A model generated the notes under the pieces. That model worked only from the letters and a program-made list of their open reading frames with translations. It was not told the origin of the DNA and ran no database searches. The position numbers and the translations under genes were made by a program. Positions 30,126 through 37,452 of a DNA stretch of 37,452 nt are shown here, in pieces. The DNA is taken from assembly GCA_030688605.1 (NCBI GenBank), contig JAUYJB010000151.1:1-37452 (forward strand). The letters run 5' to 3'. The stretch comes from Hyphomicrobiales bacterium. GTDB taxonomy: Bacteria > Pseudomonadota > Alphaproteobacteria > Rhizobiales > NORP267. How positions within the stretch are numbered: position 1 is the stretch's first letter; every line of letters starts with the position of its first letter.

Positions 30126-30219
30126 GTCGTGCCCCGGTTTAACCGGGGCACCCAGTATCCTCCGGATCCAATCTTTGAAGCAGGGGTTACTGGGTTGCCC
30201 GATCAAGTCGGGCAACGAC
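30126..30219. repeat. 94-bp palindromic (MITE-like) intergenic element after msrB
   Basis: Terminal inverted ends GTCGTGCCC at 30126 and GGGCAACGAC ending 30219. Left hairpin GTGCCCCGGT / ACCGGGGCAC (30129-30151) with TTT-type loop; right hairpin TTGCCCGA / TCGGGCAA (30195-30215). CCAGTA follows the left hairpin and TACTGG precedes the right one, extending the inverted pair. It matches the architecture of the 28176 element. It sits between convergent msrB and ettA and could end both transcripts. Confidence 0.8.
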
Positions 30220-30246
30220 TCGGAGTAAGGCCACCAGCGCGGAGAA

Positions 30247-31899
<1,653 letters not shown>

Positions 31900-31984
31900 C
31901 AATATGCCTCTGAGCGCTGCGGATCGGTGTCGGGAAAGTGGAGCATGTAGTCGCAAGCACAAGCCGATGCAAGCGAGGCGGAGG

Positions 31985-33643
31985 CTATTCGAACGGCGCG
32001 ACGCGCACGACGCGGAGGGCCGCCTTGCCGGCAAGGGCGGCGTCGGGCACCTCGACGCCGAGATGGAGATAGACGATATCGATCTCGCGCACCTCCGACT
32101 CGGCGACCGGGTCGATGCGATATCGGTCGGCGCGGAACGTGTCCGGCGCCGCGCCCGCCGCGAGGCGCTCGAGCCAATCCGCGCCGATGACGATGGCGCC
32201 GTTAAAGTCGACCGATCTGAGATCGGCGCCGGAGAAGTCATTGTCGAGCAGCACGGCGTTGCGGAAAGTCGCCCCGGCCAGCATGGCGCCGCGGAAGGAC
32301 GCGTTGTAAACGAGCGCGCCGTCGAAACGGGCGAAGTTCGCCTGCGTTTCTTTGAACGGGCTGTTGACGATCACGGCCTGCGAGAAATCCGCGCCGCCGG
32401 CAAGCGTCGGATAGGGCTCCGCCGTCTTCTTGAAGGGCTCCTCGGCCCGATCGCCGGGCAGTGTCGAAAACACCGTGTCGCGCAGGATCGCCGAGCGAAA
32501 CGAGGCGCGGTTGACGAGCGCCCCGCCGAAATCGCCTGAGACGATGGTGGCGCCGGAGAAGTCCGCATATTCCAGTCTGGCGTGGCGCAACGACGCCAGC
32601 GCGAGTGTCAGGTCGCTGAGCACGGCATAGGAGAAGTCCGCGCCCTGGAAGCTGAGCGCCGCGGTCTTGATAATGCCGGAAAACAGCAGGAGCCGCAGGA
32701 TCTGGCCGCGCTCGGGGCTCGAAATCTGCTCGGTCAGGCGCGTGGCCGTCGACGGCGGCGGCCGTTCGGCGAACTGTTCGGTGAGCGCCGGCAGATCCGG
32801 CCGGCCGCGCGCCGCCTCTTGCAGCGGGTCTTCGCGCGACCGGTCGATCACCCGGTAGGGCCGGGCTGCGAAGGCGGCGGCGACGATCCGTGCTTGAAGG
32901 CCGTGCGGCAAGTCGCCGGCGTCCAAAATCGGCGAGCGGCCGATATTCGGATCGACGGGAAGCTGCTCCAGCCCGTCGGCAATGCGCGAAATCTCCGGGA
33001 TCAGCGAGGCCGCGCGCTCCGCGTCGGCAAGCTCGGTCTGGGCGATCAGCAGCCGCGTCTGCTCGTCGATGCGCTGGGTCTGCTCGCCGATCAGCCGGTT
33101 CTGCTCGTCGAGGCGCCCGGTCTGCTGGCCGATCAGTTCGTTCTGGCGGAACAGCAGCGCCGAGCCGGCGAGCGCCGCCATCGCTGCGATCAGCGCGGTG
33201 ATCGAGGCGAGAATCCAGCGCCGTGTCGCGATCCAGGTCCAGCGCGCCAGCGCCAGCTCGACGAAGCGGCGCGCGGCGACCGCAGCCTCGTTGGGGTGCT
33301 TTGCCGCGACATGGCGGGCGGCATCCGCGAGCGGACCCGCAAAATGCTGCAATTGGACCTCCGAGATGCGGAACAGCGCTTCCCAGATGCGCCGTCGATT
33401 TAGGGCGATGAGCGCTCCGATGCCGGCGATCACGATCAAGGCGGCGAACACCAGGGCGGCGAGCAGATCGGCGTTGGCGGCGAGATAGCCGGCGCCGGCT
33501 ATGGCCAGGGGGAATCCGACCAACAGGCCGAGCACGAACATCAGGAAGCCGGTGCCGGCGGAATAGGACCGCGCAAGGGTCACCGCTTCGGTGTGCCGCT
33601 CGGCCGCCGCGCCGGTCTCTTCCGGCGCCGTCTCGTCGCTCAT
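31985..33643 (-). CDS. Pentapeptide-repeat membrane protein
   Basis: Protein of 552 aa with three parts. Part one has transmembrane segments at about 31-54, 59-81 and 143-163. Next is a short coiled coil at about 166-215 with a 14-residue near-repeat (LIGQQTGRLDEQNR, then LIGEQTQRIDEQTR). The C-terminal half (about 335-490) holds pentapeptide-like repeats of A(D/S)F/L-x-x pattern, e.g. GADFSYAVLSDL, YADFSGATIVSGDF, NASFRGAMLAGATF and NDFSGADLRSVDF. These fold as a right-handed quadrilateral helix. With the helices it would be anchored by its N-terminal half and display the beta helix. The family role is not established. Linked upstream to the AI-2E-family permease on the same strand. Confidence 0.85.
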   Translation of the reverse strand: MSDETAPEETGAAAERHTEAVTLARSYSAGTGFLMFVLGLLVGFPLAIAGAGYLAANADLLAALVFAALIVIAGIGALIALNRRRIWEALFRISEVQLQHFAGPLADAARHVAAKHPNEAAVAARRFVELALARWTWIATRRWILASITALIAAMAALAGSALLFRQNELIGQQTGRLDEQNRLIGEQTQRIDEQTRLLIAQTELADAERAASLIPEISRIADGLEQLPVDPNIGRSPILDAGDLPHGLQARIVAAAFAARPYRVIDRSREDPLQEAARGRPDLPALTEQFAERPPPSTATRLTEQISSPERGQILRLLLFSGIIKTAALSFQGADFSYAVLSDLTLALASLRHARLEYADFSGATIVSGDFGGALVNRASFRSAILRDTVFSTLPGDRAEEPFKKTAEPYPTLAGGADFSQAVIVNSPFKETQANFARFDGALVYNASFRGAMLAGATFRNAVLLDNDFSGADLRSVDFNGAIVIGADWLERLAAGAAPDTFRADRYRIDPVAESEVREIDIVYLHLGVEVPDAALAGKAALRVVRVAPFE

Positions 33644-33681
33644 CCCCCGCCCCCGGTGACGTGAACTCCGGGAAACTTAGC

Positions 33682-33711
33682 GAAAAGGCCCGCGCCCGGC
33701 AACGCGCGGGC
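33682..33711 (-). terminator. Intrinsic terminator after the AI-2E-family permease
   Basis: On the minus strand GCCCGCG (33711-33705) pairs with CGCGGGC (33694-33688) across a 10-nt loop, followed by CTTTTCGC. It lies 35 bp after the permease stop and upstream of the pentapeptide gene, so these two genes are likely separate transcripts. Confidence 0.65.
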
Positions 33712-33745
33712 GATGCTGCCCGAGCGGCTGAAAGGCAGGCTATCC

Positions 33746-34960
33746 CTATTCCGCCAGCTGAACCTTGCGGGTCTTTCTCGGCGCCAGCGATTCGACCGGA
33801 ACCTCCATGCCGATGCCGACGCCGCGGCGCGGCCGCCGCGCGCGCGGCAGAAGGTGCGTGAGGGCGACGGCGCACAGGATGAGGAAGGGGACGGCCAGAA
33901 AGGCGCCGATCGGTCCCCACATGTAGAGCCAGAAACCCAGGGCGAGAAAGACCAGAAACGGATTGAGCGTGAGGCTGCGGCCGAGCGCGCTCGGCGTCAG
34001 CAGCTGGCTTTCGACGATGTTGAGCGCCAGGAAGGCCAGCGGCGGCGCGACGATCTGCGACACCGTGTCGAAGCTGACCAGGGCCACCGCCGCCAGGATC
34101 GCACCGAGCATCCAGGGGCCGAGATAGGGAATGAAGTTGAAGACCGCGGCGAGCGCGCCCCAGAATGCCGGTGTCGGCATGTCGAGCATCCACATCGCCA
34201 GTCCCGTGGCGATGCCGAGACCGACATTGACGACGGAGATGGTGAGCAGATACCGGGAAATGCTCTTTTCCGTGTCGCGCATGATGCGAGCGGCGCGCAG
34301 CTTCACCGCCCGGTCGACGCACAGCGACAGGAGGCCTAAGCGTAGCCGCTGCCGCGTCGCGACATAGAAATAGAGCGAGCCGGTGAACAGGACGATCTGG
34401 CCGATGGCCGGCGGCGCGATCTTGAGCACGCTTTCCACCATGCCGCCCTCCGTCACCGCGACCTGCTGGGCCGCCGAGCGGCCGTCGGTCGCAGCTTCCT
34501 GAAGCCGCTCCTCGACCTCGTAGAGGACGGACAGCGACTGTCTGAGCTGCTGCAGCCGGCTGCGCAGCTCGGCGCCGATCTCCGGCGCCCGGGCAAACCA
34601 TTCGCTGAGGGGGACCATGAACAGCAACGCGGCAAGATAGAAAAGCCCGGCCAGGCCGATAAGCAAGATCGCCGCCACCAGCGCCGGCGGCAGCCCCCAA
34701 TTCTCCAGACGAGTCAGGATCGGCGTCAGCATTACGCCGATCACCAGCGACAGGGTGACGGGCACGAAAAACGCGCTCCACGCGTCAAGCACGTACAGAA
34801 AGGCGGCAAGCCCGAGACCGATGACCGCGAGCTGCGAGGCGCGGGTCCAAAGGCCGGCGTCATCCTCGATGGGCGCGGCTCGGCCGGTGAAGGCGGAACG
34901 CCACACTCCCGTCCGCCAGAAGCTTTGCTCTTGACGCTGTATGGAATTGGCGCCGCTCAT
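33746..34960 (-). CDS. AI-2E-family (PerM/TqsA-like) membrane transporter
   Basis: Inner-membrane protein of 404 aa, about eight hydrophobic helices with the family layout: two helices (about 46-66, 67-84), a third (90-118), a long extracytoplasmic/cytoplasmic helix region (119-195), then five more. Diagnostic stretches are VIGVMLTPILTRLENWGLPP, LWG-like FWGALAAVFNFIPYLGPWML, ALNIVESQLLTPSALGRSLT and LNPFLVFLALGFWLYMWGPI. Members include TqsA (AI-2 export), Na+(Li+)/H+ antiporters and many uncharacterised permeases, so no substrate is assigned. A GGAAC-N17-CGTT promoter 34 bp upstream suggests induction in general stress. Confidence 0.9.
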   Translation of the reverse strand: MSGANSIQRQEQSFWRTGVWRSAFTGRAAPIEDDAGLWTRASQLAVIGLGLAAFLYVLDAWSAFFVPVTLSLVIGVMLTPILTRLENWGLPPALVAAILLIGLAGLFYLAALLFMVPLSEWFARAPEIGAELRSRLQQLRQSLSVLYEVEERLQEAATDGRSAAQQVAVTEGGMVESVLKIAPPAIGQIVLFTGSLYFYVATRQRLRLGLLSLCVDRAVKLRAARIMRDTEKSISRYLLTISVVNVGLGIATGLAMWMLDMPTPAFWGALAAVFNFIPYLGPWMLGAILAAVALVSFDTVSQIVAPPLAFLALNIVESQLLTPSALGRSLTLNPFLVFLALGFWLYMWGPIGAFLAVPFLILCAVALTHLLPRARRPRRGVGIGMEVPVESLAPRKTRKVQLAE

Positions 34961-34993
34961 TCGCTAATCTCATTGTGTTCAGGGCCGTATTTC

Positions 34994-35019
34994 AACGGCT
35001 CAGGCGGGTGGCTTGTTCC
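34994..35019 (-). promoter_or_regulatory. EcfG-type general-stress promoter for the AI-2E-family gene
   Basis: On the minus strand GGAAC (35019-35015) is followed by 17 bases and CGTT (34997-34994), the consensus used by EcfG sigma factors in alphaproteobacteria. The permease ATG at 34960 lies 33 bases further, leaving room for a short leader. The EcfG sigma gene is not in the window. Confidence 0.6.
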
Positions 35020-35033
35020 CGAAGCGGGAACAA
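35013..35033. promoter_or_regulatory. Perfect inverted repeat in the permease/DUF883 divergent region
   Basis: TTGTTCCCG at 35013-35021 and CGGGAACAA at 35025-35033 form a perfect 9-bp inverted repeat around AAG. It includes the minus-strand GGAAC box of the permease promoter and a mirrored GGAAC toward DUF883. The plus-strand copy lacks a good CGTT at 16-17 bp. It may be two back-to-back EcfG -35 boxes or an operator. Confidence 0.5.
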
Positions 35034-35103
35034 TGTTCTGCTGCGTAGGCTGGACCATACGGGTCCTTCGGTCTGTCGGTAACAGTCATCAAAGGAGACA
35101 GGA

Positions 35104-35466
35104 ATGGCAAAGAAAGCCACCAGCGGCGGTTCAGCCGCCAAGCCGGCCGCGGCCGGTGCAGGCTCCGAGGCGGCGCTCGATCTCGACGCGGTTTCCGAGC
35201 AGTTCGAGGTTCTCAGGCGCGACGTCGCGGCGTTGGTCGAGATGCTCGGCGAGCTTGCCGGCAGCACGGCCCGCGAGGGCCGCGAGACGGTCGAGCGCAG
35301 GGCCGACGAATATATTCGCAAGGGCCGCCAGCGGGCGGATGAGGCCGTCTCGCAGGCGCGCGCGCTGGAGGAGGATCTGGAGGCCAAGATCACCGGCAAC
35401 CCGCTGACAGCCGTCTTCATCGCCCTTGGTCTCGGCTTCCTCATCGGTATGATGTCCCGGCGCTGA
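35104..35466 (+). CDS. DUF883 (ElaB/YqjD-like) membrane-anchored protein
   Basis: Protein of 120 aa. A disordered Lys/Ala/Gly N-terminus (1-27) leads to a long amphipathic helix (about 28-95: AVSEQFEVLRRDVAALVEML, RADEYIRKGRQRADEAVSQA) and a single C-terminal membrane segment, NPLTAVFIALGLGFLIGMMS, with a small glycine zipper. In E. coli, YqjD and ElaB are tail-anchored and bind ribosomes in stationary phase; transfer of that role here is inference. CAAAGGAGACAGG precedes the ATG. It starts 143 bp from the divergent permease gene and ends 3 nt before the next gene. Confidence 0.82.
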   Translation: MAKKATSGGSAAKPAAAGAGSEAALDLDAVSEQFEVLRRDVAALVEMLGELAGSTAREGRETVERRADEYIRKGRQRADEAVSQARALEEDLEAKITGNPLTAVFIALGLGFLIGMMSRR

Positions 35467-35469
35467 AGC

Positions 35470-35901
35470 ATGCTGCGCTTCCTGACGGCGGCCGCACTGG
35501 CTATGCGGGTCGCCAATATCCGCGGCCTGATCCGGGCCGCAGCGATCCGCACGGTTCTGGCGGCGATCGGACTGCTTTTCGTCGTCGCGGCGGCAGGCTT
35601 CGGCCTGTTCGCGCTCCACATGGCGCTTGCCCCCCGGCTCGGTCCAATCGGCGCCGCCGGAGCCATTGCCGGCGCGCTGCTCCTCGTCGGCCTGATCCTG
35701 CTGGCCCTCGCCAGGTGCCCGCCGCGCAAGCCGTCAGCCGGTCTCGAAGGCCAAGTCTCCGCCAGCGTGAAGGAGCAGTATCAGCGCGCCGCCCGGGCGC
35801 TCGGCACCGGCGCGCCCTTCACCAATCCGATCATGCTTCTTGCCGGCGCCGCGCTTCTTGCCGGCTATCTCATGGGCCGGCGGCGGAAAAAGCGGGATTG
35901 A
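35470..35901 (+). CDS. Small integral membrane protein paired with DUF883
   Basis: Protein of 143 aa. Three hydrophobic segments are visible at about 25-49 (AIRTVLAAIGLLFVVAAAGF), 58-82 (GAAGAIAGALLLVGLILLAL) and 117-136 (PIMLLAGAALLAGYLMGRRR). A polar stretch (85-115) separates the second and third. It resembles the YqjE/phage-holin-like small proteins often encoded beside DUF883 genes, but I cannot assign the family with confidence. It starts 3 nt after the DUF883 stop, so both are in one operon and probably act together at the membrane. It ends in a basic tail. Confidence 0.7.
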   Translation: MLRFLTAAALAMRVANIRGLIRAAAIRTVLAAIGLLFVVAAAGFGLFALHMALAPRLGPIGAAGAIAGALLLVGLILLALARCPPRKPSAGLEGQVSASVKEQYQRAARALGTGAPFTNPIMLLAGAALLAGYLMGRRRKKRD

Positions 35902-36039
35902 GGGGAAACGATGAGCGGTCGGGGCGGGCACTCGCCTCCTCAATCGCGATATTCAAAAGCAAAGGCACGACCCCGGCAACGCGCCGGCCCGCGTCGCGTG
36001 CGCTGGTTAACTGGACATAAACCCAAGCTGCCTAGTCTC

Positions 36040-36055
36040 GAAGACCGCAGTCTTC
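36040..36055. promoter_or_regulatory. Inverted repeat upstream of the chemoreceptor gene
   Basis: GAAGAC at 36040-36045 and GTCTTC at 36050-36055 pair across CGCA, 22 bp before the chemoreceptor ATG. It lies in the expected 5' untranslated region and may be a small hairpin or an operator. GGAGAG follows as the ribosome site. Confidence 0.3.
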
Positions 36056-36077
36056 ACCTTCCTCGGAGAGCGGTCCC

Positions 36078-37452
36078 ATGTGGTTTCGCAAGGCCGGTTC
36101 TGCCGCCGCGGCCGTCGCGCCCGAGGCGGGGTTCTCCGACGTACCGTCCGGCGGTGTTACGTCCGCGCTGGCGGAGTGCGCGGACGAGCCTGCCTGCATG
36201 GCCATGGTTAGCACGGCGCTGGAGGCGCTGCAGACCGGTCACTTCTCCGCCGCGCGCGGGATTCCCGGAGCGGCCGGCGAGGCCTTGTCCGCGCTTGCCG
36301 ATGCGCTCGAGAAATCGGCCCTGGCGATCCTCAAGCGCACCGTCGCCACCTCCTGGCAGGCGGGCGAGACGATCGTCGCCATCGCCAGCATGTCCGACGA
36401 CCTTAACGGCGTGCGCAACAATGCCGGCACCATTTCGTCCGCCGCCGAGCAATTGTCGATCAACACCCGCAACATCTCCGACATGGGCAACACGGCCGCC
36501 GCCGACGCGGCCTCGGCGCGCCGGGTGGCGGAGGAGAGCATCGGTCACGTCGACACCGCCGGTTCGGCGATGAACCAGATCAGCACCGAGGTCCGCAACA
36601 TGACCGAGCGGCTCAACGTGCTGCAGCGCGCCGTCGAGCAGATCTCGGAGATGACCCAGACCATCGAGGAGATTTCCAGCCAGACCAACCTTCTGGCGCT
36701 CAACGCGACGATCGAAGCAGCCCGCGCGGGCGAGGCCGGGCGCGGCTTCGCGGTGGTCGCCAGCGAGGTCAAGGCGCTGTCGCAGCAGACCGCCGACGCG
36801 ACCGAGCAGATCCGCGACCGCACCAACGCCCTGACCGGCGAAATGGCGGCGATGATGGGCGCCATGCAGAAGAACGCCGAATCGGTCACCGGCGCGGAAA
36901 GCGTCGTCGCCGACGTCAGCCAGCGCTTCCACGGCGTCGGCCGCCAGATCGCCGGCGTTTCAGGCCGCATTTCCGAGATGGCAACGACGCTCGAGGAGCA
37001 GACGAGCGCGACCGAGGAGATCTCGAAAGCCATCGCCCGCATCGCGGCGGAGGCCGGCCGCAGCCGCAAGGCCGCCGACAATATCGTCAAATACGCGTCG
37101 GAAACCGACCGGCTGATCCTCGAGCAGTTCGCCGAGTTGCAGAATCTCGACATCCGCAACGCCCCGCTGGAAGCCGAGAAGACCCATCACATGCGCATCA
37201 AGCAGCATCTCGCCGAGATGATGGTCGGCTTCCGCGAACTCGACATGAACCTGGTGCCGGCGGTTTTGGACTGCTCGCTCACCACCTGGAGCAAGGCGCA
37301 TCTAGCGTCGGAATACCGGAAGACAGATGTCCATCTCGCCATGATCGAGACCCATCGCCGGTTTCACGCCGTCGCCCGCGCGGTGCTCGAGGCAATCGAG
37401 AAGAAGGACCGGGCGACGACGCTGGAAAAATACCGCGAGATGGGAGACGTTC
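36078..37452 (+). CDS. Soluble methyl-accepting chemotaxis protein with C-terminal CZB domain (partial)
   Basis: Open from ATG 36078 to the window edge, 458 codons seen, no stop. No transmembrane segment exists, so the receptor is cytoplasmic. After a short N-terminus (about 1-85) comes the signalling coiled coil with the conserved hairpin tip [20 protein letters not shown], then [20 protein letters not shown]. The C-terminal part (about 372 on) has [20 protein letters not shown] and [13 protein letters not shown]. Its Cys and His placement matches the chemoreceptor zinc-binding (CZB) domain, which senses zinc or hypochlorite in characterised proteins. GGAGAG precedes the start. It would talk to CheA/CheW, encoded elsewhere. 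Confidence 0.88.
   Translation, partial: MWFRKAGSAAAAVAPEAGFSDVPSGGVTSALAECADEPACMAMVSTALEALQTGHFSAARGIPGAAGEALSALADALEKSALAILKRTVATSWQAGETIVAIASMSDDLNGVRNNAGTISSAAEQLSINTRNISDMGNTAAADAASARRVAEESIGHVDTAGSAMNQISTEVRNMTERLNVLQRAVEQISEMTQTIEEISSQTNLLALNATIEAARAGEAGRGFAVVASEVKALSQQTADATEQIRDRTNALTGEMAAMMGAMQKNAESVTGAESVVADVSQRFHGVGRQIAGVSGRISEMATTLEEQTSATEEISKAIARIAAEAGRSRKAADNIVKYASETDRLILEQFAELQNLDIRNAPLEAEKTHHMRIKQHLAEMMVGFRELDMNLVPAVLDCSLTTWSKAHLASEYRKTDVHLAMIETHRRFHAVARAVLEAIEKKDRATTLEKYREMGDV

Noticed and set aside
32238-34781. Minus-strand frame of 847 codons across the permease and pentapeptide genes
   Set aside because: It is an alternate frame of two well-supported genes, Arg/Pro/Gly-rich, and spans a predicted terminator.
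35027-35052. Plus-strand EcfG promoter for the DUF883 operon
   Set aside because: GGAAC is present at 35027-35031, but no CGTT occurs 16-17 bases downstream (GGCT is seen). It is kept only as part of the palindrome.

Overview
The window is high-GC DNA from an alphaproteobacterium, most likely a member of the Hyphomicrobiales. The grounds are gene content (TRAP and Liv-type transporters, an Atm1-type exporter, PssA/Psd), a rhizobial-type palindromic intergenic repeat after dctM, and a GGAAC-N17-CGTT general-stress (EcfG-type) promoter. No rRNA, tRNA, CRISPR array, prophage or complete insertion sequence was recognised. About thirty protein genes are supported; the two outermost run off the window.

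Layout. (1) 1-4483: a catabolic and uptake locus. A truncated FAD-linked dehydrogenase reads leftward, divergent from a class V (serine/alanine-glyoxylate type) aminotransferase and a dctP-dctQ-dctM TRAP transporter. (2) 4553-9636: a palindromic repeat, then padR and a two-gene RND efflux operon with a recognisable padR operator. (3) 9637-12155: the tail of a broken gene, a 100-bp tandem duplication, a UxaA-type (altronate/galactarate) dehydratase on the minus strand, and a repeat-rich intergenic stretch. (4) 12156-17367, minus strand: a LysM envelope protein, then the tight atm1-psd-pssA cluster. (5) 17603-22714: a LOG-family gene converging on a minus-strand chain that runs cysS, DUF559 endonuclease, VOC, GFA, cimA. 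The DUF559 gene is bracketed by inverted palindromic repeats. (6) 22715-28144: a 720-bp gap with an orphan terminator, then a five-gene branched-chain-amino-acid-type ABC transporter. (7) 28145-31899: more repeats, a GYD-domain gene, a Tat-exported MsrB and the ABC-F translation factor EttA. (8) 31985-37452: a pentapeptide-repeat membrane protein and an AI-2E-family permease on the minus strand; a DUF883 protein with a small membrane protein, and a soluble chemoreceptor with a C-terminal zinc-binding (CZB) domain, on the plus strand.

How genes work together. PssA and Psd make phosphatidylethanolamine in two steps and sit beside an Atm1 exporter. The aminotransferase, TRAP transporter, FAD dehydrogenase and perhaps the UxaA-type dehydratase look like a system for uptake and oxidation of a hydroxy or sugar acid. 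The padR-RND module lies between the first three and the dehydratase, next to a truncated gene, so it may have been inserted there.

The most unusual non-gene content is the repeat landscape: a 127-bp, indel-free repeat in two inverted copies 16.4 kb apart; MITE-like units of about 95-145 bp with terminal hairpins; and the repeat-bracketed DUF559 cassette that keeps an operon's reading frames linked. No wholly new system is demonstrated. The DUF559 cassette is the best candidate for follow-up.
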